Assembly: GCF_001297705.1 (NCBI RefSeq)
Contig: NZ_LIRF01000007.1
Span: 372,001 to 436,000 of the forward strand
DNA length: 64,000 nt
Direction: 5' to 3'
Source: Chryseobacterium sp. ERMR1:04
Lineage (GTDB): Bacteria; Bacteroidota; Bacteroidia; Flavobacteriales; Weeksellaceae
Of the stretch, positions 25,642 through 32,718 are shown piece after piece. Both the position numbers and the translations under genes were made by a program. Each line of letters begins with the position of its first letter. Position 1 is the first letter of the stretch. The notes under the pieces were generated by a model, which ran no database searches, was not told where the DNA came from, and saw only the letters and a list, made by a program, of their open reading frames with translations.

Positions 25642-26022
25642 ATGTCAGATAACATTATTGTAACTACCGGAATATATGATGCTATAAAAGATCATTTAAG
25701 AAGAAAAAAAGTAAGTAAGAATGAGGAAAACAGATTGACTGGAGAGCTTAGAAAAGCTAAACAGGTTTTAAGAAGAGATCTGCCTTCCGATGTTGTGACT
25801 GTTGATCGAAAAGTGACAATCAAAGACCATACGCAAGATTTCGAACACGAATATGTTTTTGTATCAACAACCAAAGCTAAACCTAAAAAAAATAAATATT
25901 CTATCCTTTCCGATATTGCATTAGCAACAGTTGGATATAAAGTGGGAGATGTAATTGAGTGGCCTTTTAAAGAAGGCGAAAGAAAAATTGAAATTCTAAA
26001 AGTAGAAACTTTCAAAGAATAA
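25642..26022 (+). CDS. GreA/GreB C-terminal-domain family protein
   Basis: A 126-residue protein starting at MSDNIIVTTG. After about 45 residues of basic helix comes a GreA/GreB-type C-terminal FKBP-like domain (DHTQDFEHEYVFV, then SILSDIALATVGYKVGDVIEW). Relatives such as Rnk bind RNA polymerase; the long acidic coiled coil that rescues backtracked polymerase is missing here, so it is not a true Gre factor. An ATG ten codons upstream is in frame but adds an unlikely leader. A terminator follows. Confidence 0.8.
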   Translation: MSDNIIVTTGIYDAIKDHLRRKKVSKNEENRLTGELRKAKQVLRRDLPSDVVTVDRKVTIKDHTQDFEHEYVFVSTTKAKPKKNKYSILSDIALATVGYKVGDVIEWPFKEGERKIEILKVETFKE

Positions 26023-26049
26023 TTTTAGTGATACCTTGTTGGATTAAAG

Positions 26050-26080
26050 AAAAGTACAGCCCTATAAGCTGTACTTTTTG
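26050..26080 (+). terminator. Terminator after the GreA-like gene
   Basis: A perfect 11-bp stem (aaaagtacagc/gctgtactttt) with a cctataa loop and T-run. Confidence 0.8.
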
Positions 26081-26134
26081 AATGTTTTAAAGCCACTGAA
26101 ACGATCTGTAGTAGCGGTTTTTAAATAAAAATGG

Positions 26135-26142
26135 TACTTTTG
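26135..26142 (+). promoter_or_regulatory. -7 box that decides the start of the outer membrane protein gene
   Basis: TACTTTTG matches TAnnTTTG. An in-frame ATG at 26131 lies before this box and so cannot be on the transcript; the start at 26158 is 15 bases after it. Confidence 0.55.
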
Positions 26143-26157
26143 CAAAAAATTAAAATA

Positions 26158-26823
26158 ATGATTAAAAAACTAATAACGCTAGGAGTGTTTTCAATTTCTT
26201 TACTTTCTTTTGCTCAACAAACAGAAAATAAAGCACCAAAAATAACAATTATTCCTTCTGTAGGATATGCATGGAGAACGGCTAAAACAGCGTCAGGATT
26301 ATCAAAAGCAGAGCAGGATTATGTAAAAGGATTGAAAAGCGGAGTTAATTTCGATATTTCAGCTTATTATCATTTAAAAAATATCGTAGCCATTGGAGTA
26401 AAATATTCTAATTACAGTGCATCAAGTGACGGTTTTCTTTTAGGATATGGACAAAACGGAATGCCTATGTCTATTCCTGTTACTACGAAAGACCACATCT
26501 CTTTCTTTGGTCCTGCGGTAATGATCTCTAACTTTAGCGAGGCAACGAGACACAAAATGTATTTGGATATGGGATTGGGAGTAATTTCATACACCACAAA
26601 AACAGGAAATGTAAAAGGAACAGGTTCTAACCTGGGAGCAGAAATTAATTTTGCCTACCAATACCAGGTTTCCAAAAACTTTTTAATTGGTCCAAAATTG
26701 GGAATGACAGCTGGAACACTAAACAAAATGAAGATTGACGGAAGAACAATTGAGTTTGGTGATGATCAAAAAGAAGGCTTGCACAGAGTTTCTTTAAGTG
26801 CTGCCGCTACATTCCGTTTTTAA
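26158..26823 (+). CDS. Outer membrane beta-barrel protein
   Basis: A 221-residue protein with a signal peptide (MIKKLITLGVFSISLLSFAQ) and a small beta-barrel of the OmpA/OmpW-like porin-family type: alternating aromatic strands (ITIIPSVGYAWRT, NIVAIGVKYSNY, MYLDMGLGVISYT, NFLIGPKLGMTAG) and a C-terminal Phe (AAATFRF), the usual BAM signal. No ligand or role can be named. It lies 26 bases before the deoxyhypusine synthase-like gene, which has its own -7 box. Confidence 0.8.
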   Translation: MIKKLITLGVFSISLLSFAQQTENKAPKITIIPSVGYAWRTAKTASGLSKAEQDYVKGLKSGVNFDISAYYHLKNIVAIGVKYSNYSASSDGFLLGYGQNGMPMSIPVTTKDHISFFGPAVMISNFSEATRHKMYLDMGLGVISYTTKTGNVKGTGSNLGAEINFAYQYQVSKNFLIGPKLGMTAGTLNKMKIDGRTIEFGDDQKEGLHRVSLSAAATFRF

Positions 26824-26827
26824 GTTT

Positions 26828-26835
26828 TATCTTTG
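26828..26835 (+). promoter_or_regulatory. -7 box before the deoxyhypusine synthase-like gene
   Basis: TATCTTTG matches TAnnTTTG and ends 14 bases before the ATG at 26850, so the mRNA leader would be very short. Confidence 0.55.
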
Positions 26836-26849
26836 CAAAAATCAAAATA

Positions 26850-27824
26850 ATGAGCAAACCGATTACTGAATTTATAGAGAAATATTACCTGCACTTCAAT
26901 GCAGCTGCATTGGTAGACGCATCTAAAGGGTATGTTGCACATCTTAAAGATGGTGGAAAAATGATGATTACTTTGGCGGGGGCAATGTCAACTGCTGAAT
27001 TAGGGAAGATTCTTGCTGAAATGATCCGTCAGGGAAAAGTAGATTTTATCTCTTGTACCGGGGCGAATCTTGAAGAAGATCTAATGAATTTGGTGGCACA
27101 TTCTCACTACGAAAGAGTTCCGCATTACAGAGATCTTACTGCTCAGGACGAGTGGGCTCTTTTAGAAAGAGGTCTAAACAGAGTTACAGATACTTGTATT
27201 CCTGAAGAAGAAGCTTTCAGAAGATTGCAGAAACACATCGTTGAGATCTGGAAAGATGCTGAAGCGAAAGGAGAAAGATATTTCCCGCATGAATATATGT
27301 ATAAAATGATCCTTTCAGGAGTGTTGGAGCAGTATTACGAAATCCCTAGAGAAAACTCTTGGATGATCGCTGCTGCAGAAGCAAATTTACCAATTGTAGT
27401 TCCGGGATGGGAAGATTCAACAATGGGTAACATCTTCACTTCTTATTGTATCAAAGGAGAATTACAGTTTTCTACAATGAAATCAGGTATTGAATATATG
27501 GCTTATTTGGCTGATTGGTACACTAAAAACTCAGGTGGAAAAGGAGTAGGATTCTTCCAAATTGGTGGAGGTATCGCAGGAGATTTCCCAATCTGTGTGG
27601 TTCCAATGTTGTATCAGGATATGGAAATGCACGACATTCCGTTCTGGTCTTATTTCTGTCAGATTTCTGATTCTACGACGTCTTACGGTTCGTACTCAGG
27701 AGCTGTTCCAAATGAGAAAATCACTTGGGGTAAATTAGATATCACAACACCGAAATATATCGTTGAAAGTGATGCAACTATTTGTGCACCATTGATGTTC
27801 TCTTACATCTTAGAGAATTCTTAA
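26850..27824 (+). CDS. Deoxyhypusine synthase family protein
   Basis: A 324-residue member of the deoxyhypusine synthase family, which transfers the aminobutyl group of spermidine using NAD. Visible are TLAGAMSTAELG (about 41-52), SCTGANLEEDL (about 68-78), the glycine-rich FFQIGGGIAGDFP (about 230-242), and GAVPNEKITWGKL near the C-terminus, where the Lys (about 295) matches the catalytic Lys of the human enzyme (SWGK). Bacteria lack eIF5A, and bacterial members that have been studied include homospermidine synthases; that is the more likely activity here, but it is inference. Full length, single gene with its own promoter and terminator. Confidence 0.85.
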   Translation: MSKPITEFIEKYYLHFNAAALVDASKGYVAHLKDGGKMMITLAGAMSTAELGKILAEMIRQGKVDFISCTGANLEEDLMNLVAHSHYERVPHYRDLTAQDEWALLERGLNRVTDTCIPEEEAFRRLQKHIVEIWKDAEAKGERYFPHEYMYKMILSGVLEQYYEIPRENSWMIAAAEANLPIVVPGWEDSTMGNIFTSYCIKGELQFSTMKSGIEYMAYLADWYTKNSGGKGVGFFQIGGGIAGDFPICVVPMLYQDMEMHDIPFWSYFCQISDSTTSYGSYSGAVPNEKITWGKLDITTPKYIVESDATICAPLMFSYILENS

Positions 27825-27873
27825 GAAATAATTCATCCATTTGTCAGTCTGGCGAAGGAAGAATCTCATATAT

Positions 27874-27905
27874 AAACGCTTCAATTTTTTGGAGCGTTTT
27901 TTTAT
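27874..27905 (+). terminator. Terminator after the deoxyhypusine synthase-like gene
   Basis: A stem aaacgcttc/ggagcgttt with one wobble pair and a loop of T, followed by a long T-rich tail. Confidence 0.75.
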
Positions 27906-27921
27906 TTTTATTAACCTCAGA

Positions 27922-27961
27922 TTTTCACGAATTACACAAATATTTGTGTAATTCGTGAAAA
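27922..27961. repeat. Perfect 40-bp palindrome
   Basis: The left arm ttttcacgaattacacaaa and right arm tttgtgtaattcgtgaaaa (19 bp each) are exact reverse complements around a central ta. The nearby sequence (27962-27985) repeats related units, aatttgtg and aatttgtgtt. I recall similar ttcgtg/tttgtg unit repeats as dispersed intergenic repeats in Bacteroidota, but could not check this. It lies behind a terminator, so it is not needed for termination. Confidence 0.85.
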
Positions 27962-28006
27962 ATTATTTGTGAAATTTGTGTTTAAATAAACAGCATCAAA
28001 GGAAAA

Positions 28007-28126
28007 ATATGGGCGTGCCCCTCTCCAAAGCTAAACCCAAATCTCGGGTCGGGCTTCTCCGGGCTCCACTTCGTTTCGGTACTTTGCACTGCTCGCTTCG
28101 TTCGCACCCTCCATATCCCTCACGCA
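28007..28126. repeat. GC-rich intergenic segment, probable dispersed repeat
   Basis: About 120 bases are far richer in G and C than anything around them (gggcgtgcccctctcc, ctcgggtcgggcttctccgg, ctcgcttcgttcgcacc). It contains short self-complementary pieces (agcccgag-like, ccgggct) and no ORF. Segments beginning gggcgtgcc and containing gggtcgggct occur repeatedly in flavobacterial intergenic DNA as far as I remember, so a REP-like family is the best guess. Confidence 0.45.
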
Positions 28127-28132
28127 AAACTG

Positions 28133-28279
28133 TCAGTCCAAAGAATTAGTCAGCACGAAATAACGATACGCCAAAATCCCTTTCTGAACTTTAGTCAATG
28201 TATTCGGATCTTTATCACTCAATTTCGGTAAAACAGCTTTATTGATTTTGTTTACGAGTTTAAAAAATGATTTTTTCAT
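28133..28279 (-). CDS. Small conserved basic protein (48 aa)
   Basis: A 48-residue ORF beginning MKKSFFKLVNKINKAVLPK and ending GILAYRYFVLTNSLD. It is basic, helical, and has the KxxFFKLxxxxNKAxLP start and xxYRYxVxxNxLD end I associate with tiny flavobacterial proteins, some of which are mislabelled SsrA-binding protein. The true function is unknown. The start at 28279 is preferred over longer in-frame extensions because the family begins there. It is flanked by a GC-rich repeat segment. Confidence 0.6.
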   Translation of the reverse strand: MKKSFFKLVNKINKAVLPKLSDKDPNTLTKVQKGILAYRYFVLTNSLD

Positions 28280-28468
28280 AACTTTATATTTTAATGAGAA
28301 ACACCATTGAAGCAAGTGAAGTTCAAAAATGATGCAAAACAAGATCATTTAGTGAATTTTGCTAAGTGAAACACCTTTGCGAACGAAAAATATTTTCAAA
28401 CATTTCAAAAAAAACTTTGCGATCTTTGCGTTAAAAATAGGTAAGCGTTTTAAAATAAAAACAAAAAA

Positions 28469-28765
28469 ATGGACGAAATATTCAAACAACAAGTCTGGGA
28501 AATAACCAAACTGGTTCCCAAAGGAAGAGTAACAAGCTACGGAGCGATTGCAAAAGCAGTCGGTTACCCTAATCATTCCCGCCATGTAGGAAAGGCAATG
28601 GGAGGTTGTCCTAAGGATGTTCCTGCGCATCGGGTAATTTCAAGTTCAGGAGCTTTATCCGTTCCGGAATTTCAAGTCAAATTAGAAGCAGAAGGAATCG
28701 AGGTGGAGAATTTCAGAATTAAAAATTTCAAGAAACTTTTTTGGAATCCTTTGGATGAATTATAG
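28469..28765 (+). CDS. Alkyltransferase-like (ATL) protein, MGMT-type DNA-binding domain
   Basis: A 98-residue protein equal to the DNA-binding domain of O6-methylguanine-DNA methyltransferase. The helix-turn-helix part VTSYGAIAKAVGYPNHSRHVGKA (about 21-43) with its Arg finger is present. At the active-site loop, where MGMT has PCHRV, this protein has PAHRV (52-56), so the alkyl-accepting Cys is replaced by Ala53. Such proteins bind O6-alkylguanine, flip it out and flag it for nucleotide excision repair rather than repairing it directly. Trp is the common replacement in described ATLs; Ala is less common. Monocistronic. Confidence 0.9.
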   Translation: MDEIFKQQVWEITKLVPKGRVTSYGAIAKAVGYPNHSRHVGKAMGGCPKDVPAHRVISSSGALSVPEFQVKLEAEGIEVENFRIKNFKKLFWNPLDEL

Positions 28766-28864
28766 GATTCCTACCGTTCAGTACATAAAAAATACAGCTG
28801 AGTCGCTTTTTTTGGTAAGGCTTATTCGAAGGGTTTAGTTTTGTCTCATAAAATTAATTAAACC

Positions 28865-29659
28865 ATGAAAACAAAACTGTTATTTACTGTACTTTTCTTA
28901 CTTACAGTTTGCTTATCTAAAGCTCAAATGGACGATAAATTTTACCAGCCGAGTAAAGAAATGAAGCTGTTAGAATTTTCAAATCCAACATTTATTGCGT
29001 TTCCTGTAGATAATGATACGATTACCGCAGTAGTCGTAAAGCCTCAAACTAATAATATAAAGAAGACGATTCTGTTTTTTCACGGGGCCAATGGAAATAT
29101 TTCAACCTATCAATATATTACAAAGCCTTTAGTGGATAATGGTTTTCAAGTGGTAATGATAGATTTTAGAGGATATGGGAAATCAACAGGAAAACCTACT
29201 CATGTGAATGTAGCTGCAGATGGACAAAAGATATTTGACTTCTTACTAAGCAAACCAGAGATCAAGAACACTAAAGTATATATTTACGGAGCTTCACTGG
29301 GTTCTCAGATTGCTACTCATTTGGCAAGAGAAAATAAAGATAAAATATCAGGATTAATCATAGATGGTGGAATGTCATCTTTTGCAGACATTGCGGCAGT
29401 TCATGCTCCGCAGTACAAAGATTTTATCAACCAGATGTTACAAAACGTGTACGCTGCAAAAGAAGATGTGAAATTTACACAAGGCCTTCCTAAGCTATTT
29501 ATCTATAGTAAGAATGATACCACAATTCCTTTTTCTCAAGGACAGGAATTTTTTAAAAATGCTTCAGAACCTAAACTTTTTCTTGAAAATAAGGCTGAGC
29601 ATATTCAAGGTTTAAAAGATGAGCCCAAGGAAATTCTAAAAGCGATTGACAATTTATAG
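28865..29659 (+). CDS. Secreted alpha/beta hydrolase
   Basis: A 264-residue protein with a signal peptide (MKTKLLFTVLFLLTVCLSKAQ). The alpha/beta-hydrolase fold is shown by the oxyanion-hole strand FFHGANGN, the nucleophile elbow YGASLGSQ with Ser144, an acid in YSKNDTTIPF and a His in KAEHIQG (about 246). It resembles the ABHD13/BEM46-type serine hydrolases that act on lipids or peptides. The substrate is unknown, and the location should be periplasmic. Confidence 0.85.
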   Translation: MKTKLLFTVLFLLTVCLSKAQMDDKFYQPSKEMKLLEFSNPTFIAFPVDNDTITAVVVKPQTNNIKKTILFFHGANGNISTYQYITKPLVDNGFQVVMIDFRGYGKSTGKPTHVNVAADGQKIFDFLLSKPEIKNTKVYIYGASLGSQIATHLARENKDKISGLIIDGGMSSFADIAAVHAPQYKDFINQMLQNVYAAKEDVKFTQGLPKLFIYSKNDTTIPFSQGQEFFKNASEPKLFLENKAEHIQGLKDEPKEILKAIDNL

Positions 29660-29761
29660 AAATCGAGTAGTATAAAAATTTGAAGGCGGCTTTTAGTCGT
29701 CTTTATCTATTGGATAATATCAACTAGATTGAGAATTCAAAAGAGCTGATTTCACCATATT

Positions 29762-30553
29762 TTATTTTGGATTCTTCTTGCTGAACTTTAAGATTCTTGT
29801 TTTGATGACCTTGGATCTTCTGTTACTTTGCATGAAATCTTCTTTTTCGAAAAGTGTTTTGCAATATCCTATCAAGGCCGGAATAAGAAGGGTGACAAAT
29901 AAACTACAGATTCCTAACGCCCAAATGGGCATATCGTCTTTTCTTCCCTGGAAATATTCCCACATTACCCAAGAAAGTATGATGATGAAAAATAGCATAG
30001 CCCCGGGAAAAACAACATATATTACAAACCCCATAATAATCGCTCCGATAAATGAAATGTCACGATTGAGAGCATACATTGTAATTCCAATAATGGCAAT
30101 CGTGAAGATGAAAAAGAAGATAAGAACCAGCGATACAATGAGTTTTTGCTCCCAGAAACTCATGTTTTTGATGTATTTATCCCCTTCTTTATAAGAGACT
30201 TTTATGGTTTTTCCAATTTCTATAGGATGGCTTGCTCCGTAGCCAATTGATTTTTGAATGGTTTGGTTTTGGTCATTTTTAAACTCTACAATAGCAATAG
30301 GTACCGGATCTGATTCTGAATCTCCATCGGTATATTCATATCTTACGACCTTAGCATCATATTTTTTCTCAAAGAAATAAGCGTAGGTTGATTGACCAAC
30401 AATTCCGGCTAAGAAAAAGAACATTCCTGAAATAAAAAGGATCGCAAGGGTGGGCAAAATAAGTCCGGTTATCGAAATACTTGCTCCTTTTTTTTTCTTT
30501 TTGATGACAAGCAGAATGATAATAATGGCCGTAAAAATTAAAGTATACCACAT
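29762..30553 (-). CDS. DUF3592-like membrane protein, last gene of the GIDE-LemA operon
   Basis: A 263-residue protein with five or six membrane helices. Between the second and third helix lies a beta-rich extracytoplasmic loop (about 63-122: YDAKVVRYEY..., SIGYGASHPIEIGKTIKVSYKEGD) with the pattern of DUF3592 domains (P-x-x-I/V-G-x-x-V-x-V-x-Y). The C-terminal tail is basic. It starts three bases after the stop of the preceding gene. No enzyme motif is visible. Confidence 0.65.
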   Translation of the reverse strand: MWYTLIFTAIIIILLVIKKKKKGASISITGLILPTLAILFISGMFFFLAGIVGQSTYAYFFEKKYDAKVVRYEYTDGDSESDPVPIAIVEFKNDQNQTIQKSIGYGASHPIEIGKTIKVSYKEGDKYIKNMSFWEQKLIVSLVLIFFFIFTIAIIGITMYALNRDISFIGAIIMGFVIYVVFPGAMLFFIIILSWVMWEYFQGRKDDMPIWALGICSLFVTLLIPALIGYCKTLFEKEDFMQSNRRSKVIKTRILKFSKKNPK

Positions 30554-30556
30554 CGT

Positions 30557-30919
30557 TTAAGATTTATTAGCATTAAAATTTTTCATTTTTGAAACTTCTT
30601 TCATAAAATTGATGCATTCCCGTTGGTTAAGTAGCGTAAATATTGAAACGAAAAATAGGATAATAAGGTAAATAAGTGCGAGTTTCAGCTTTTCGGTTTC
30701 CAGAAATGCAGAGAAAAATAGGATGGGCATAAATAGTAAAATCGACAGTCCGTAAGTCAAAAAAACATATTGCACAATGTTTTTTAAGAACGTAATTTTC
30801 CTAACAATACTGTATAAAACAAAAAGTCCGATCGTAACCACTGGAAAACCAATAGCCATTGTTCCCCAAAATTTTCGGGAGTTTACGAAGTCTCCTATAA
30901 TGCCTAAATCTATGACCAT
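30557..30919 (-). CDS. Small membrane protein of unknown function in the GIDE-LemA operon
   Basis: A 120-residue protein with three hydrophobic helices (about 21-40, 48-72, 78-96) and a basic C-terminus. I do not recognise the family. It lies 6 bases after lemA and 3 bases before the DUF3592-like gene, so it belongs to the same transcript. Confidence 0.7.
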   Translation of the reverse strand: MVIDLGIIGDFVNSRKFWGTMAIGFPVVTIGLFVLYSIVRKITFLKNIVQYVFLTYGLSILLFMPILFFSAFLETEKLKLALIYLIILFFVSIFTLLNQRECINFMKEVSKMKNFNANKS

Positions 30920-30925
30920 GTTTAT

Positions 30926-31486
30926 TTAATTGTAAAGTTTAACACCGTTATATTCTATTTCTTTCTCTGAAAACTCCAGCATTTTCATTTTTTGATACCT
31001 CATTATTTTTGCAAACAATACATCCGGAAAAACTTGAATTCCGGTATTGTATAAATTGATTGAATCGTTAAAATATTCACGACGGTCAGCGATCATATTT
31101 TCCAGATCACTTAATCTTTTCTGGAGCTCCAAATAAGATTGTGACGCTTTTATTTCAGGATAACTTTCGATAGAAATTAGAAGAGATTTGATTCCTCCGT
31201 TAATGCCTTGTGCAATTTTTATTTTATTGTCTGTATTTTCTGATTGTAGATATTGACTCCGAAGGGCAACAAGCTCCTTCAGGGTTGTGTTTTCATACAG
31301 TGCAGTTGCTTTTACAACACGAACCAAATTGGGAACTTCATCTGCCCGCTGTTTCAGCATAACATCAATATTGGAGAATGCTTTGTCTACGTTGTTTCTA
31401 AGGATTACAATCTGGTTATAAGATTTTACCAGAAACGAAACAACAGCAACAATCACAATGATGAAAATAAGTAATGGAATAAGCAT
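30926..31486 (-). CDS. lemA: LemA family protein
   Basis: A 186-residue LemA protein: one N-terminal membrane helix (about 3-21) and a four-helix coiled domain on the far side. Signatures are YNQIVILRNNVDKAFSNIDV (about 24-43), LKQRADEVPNLV, the central ESYPEIKAS, and the YN...VFPDVLFAK sequence near the C-terminus. LemA proteins are found across bacteria and lack a settled function; envelope stress and association with membrane proteases have been proposed. It follows the GIDE-like gene by 12 bases. Confidence 0.92.
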   Translation of the reverse strand: MLIPLLIFIIVIVAVVSFLVKSYNQIVILRNNVDKAFSNIDVMLKQRADEVPNLVRVVKATALYENTTLKELVALRSQYLQSENTDNKIKIAQGINGGIKSLLISIESYPEIKASQSYLELQKRLSDLENMIADRREYFNDSINLYNTGIQVFPDVLFAKIMRYQKMKMLEFSEKEIEYNGVKLYN

Positions 31487-31498
31487 TGTTTATTAGTT

Positions 31499-32578
31499 TT
31501 ATTTAAAGATATCAAAAGGGTTTTTAGAAAAGTTTTCTTTCCAGTTTACTGATTCGAAAATAAGTTTAGTTCCACTGGCTTTTACAGGAATCAATATAAT
31601 AAAAGCTGAAAAAAGAGCAATGCATAATAAAGTAGCGACGGCTTTTAATTTTAAAGGCCTCCATTTATTAGCAAAATTAACCCATTGTAAAGGAGCCATC
31701 CCGAAAAGCTTTTTATTGTCATCATATCTGAAAATCGTTTTTGCATCTTCATAAAAAGCTTGCCCGATCATCAGAATCTCCGTTTTTTCATCTAAAATAT
31801 ATTCGCGATACCGTTGGTTTCCGGCTTCTATTTCTGTGGTGGGCCAGAAGCTTATCCATTCTATTTTGTCGGGTACCACTTCAATACTTCCAGAATCATC
31901 TTGCAGTAAAAAATTATTGAAGCCTATTTTTCGTTTAATTTCACGATATGATTTGCTTGTTTTTCCGTCGTCATCTCTAGATTCGGTAATTTCGTCTACC
32001 GTATAAATATATCCGACACATTTTGTCGTGCTGTAAGATGAAAATACAGGTTCTATGGCTTTTGCCTTTCCACAAATTTCTGCTAAACCTATGGCAACAC
32101 TTTTAATTTTAGACGTTGGAAGGTTTCTTTGGTAAAAGAAAAATCTATTTTTATTACTGGGTAAAATAGAACTGAGAATGATGATAAAGAAAATTATAAA
32201 AATAGAGTAGATCCCAAAATAAAAAAATCCCAGGTAAACGAAAAGGATTCCAAAACCACCTAAAATAATTTTCCAGATAGGCTTTTTCTCTTGTCTTGCT
32301 TTTTTGAAAGAATCAACAATACTTTCTATTCCTTTCATGATCATAGCGATAATTGCTAATACAAAAACGGAAATAAAAAGTCCGATAAATATAAATCCTG
32401 ATTGGTGAGGAAAGAAATAATATCCTAAAGCAATAATCAAAGGATCAATGATAAACATGATCCACGTTGGTTTGATCTTGAGCTCTAGTAATGCTGTCAG
32501 AATAACAGTGTGAAAAAGTGCAATACCCAAACTAAAAAACATCAGAAAAGGAAGCATCTGGATCGTAATCTCAAACAT
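31499..32578 (-). CDS. GIDE/BAM-domain membrane protein
   Basis: A 359-residue protein. Four hydrophobic helices occupy about 1-75 and 95-140. Then comes a beta-rich domain (about 150-300) with the pattern of the GIDE domain of the mitochondrial E3 ligase MULAN/MAPL: LPTSKIKSVAIGLAEICGKA, AIEPVFSSYSTTKCVGYIY, FLLQDDSGSIEVVP and ILMIGQAFYE. A last membrane helix follows at about 318-338. There is no RING finger, so no ubiquitin-ligase activity is implied. First gene of a four-gene operon with lemA. Association of GIDE-like and LemA genes recurs in bacteria, pointing to a shared envelope role. Confidence 0.8.
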   Translation of the reverse strand: MFEITIQMLPFLMFFSLGIALFHTVILTALLELKIKPTWIMFIIDPLIIALGYYFFPHQSGFIFIGLFISVFVLAIIAMIMKGIESIVDSFKKARQEKKPIWKIILGGFGILFVYLGFFYFGIYSIFIIFFIIILSSILPSNKNRFFFYQRNLPTSKIKSVAIGLAEICGKAKAIEPVFSSYSTTKCVGYIYTVDEITESRDDDGKTSKSYREIKRKIGFNNFLLQDDSGSIEVVPDKIEWISFWPTTEIEAGNQRYREYILDEKTEILMIGQAFYEDAKTIFRYDDNKKLFGMAPLQWVNFANKWRPLKLKAVATLLCIALFSAFIILIPVKASGTKLIFESVNWKENFSKNPFDIFK

Positions 32579-32663
32579 TTGTAAATTGGTGTGTTTTGCA
32601 AATGTAAGATTTTTAAAATTACTTAATCATGCTAAAAAAGGTGATGAGTAATGAGGTGTATAT

Positions 32664-32699
32664 AAAAAGTTTCGGGGTCGACAAAGTCGACCCCGAAAC
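32664..32699 (-). terminator. Strong terminator after htpG
   Basis: A perfect 14-bp stem (32669-32682 and 32686-32699, gtttcggggtcgac and its complement) with an aaa loop; the minus strand continues with five T. Confidence 0.85.
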
Positions 32700-32718
32700 C
32701 ACAATATAATTAATTAAA

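Noticed and set aside
27922..27985. A possible CRISPR array start
   Set aside because: Units are only a palindrome plus short irregular words; no regular repeat-spacer pattern and no cas genes.
28007..28126. A fragment of rRNA or another classical structural RNA
   Set aside because: High GC suggested it, but no stretch matches rRNA, tmRNA, RNase P or SRP signatures that I recognise.
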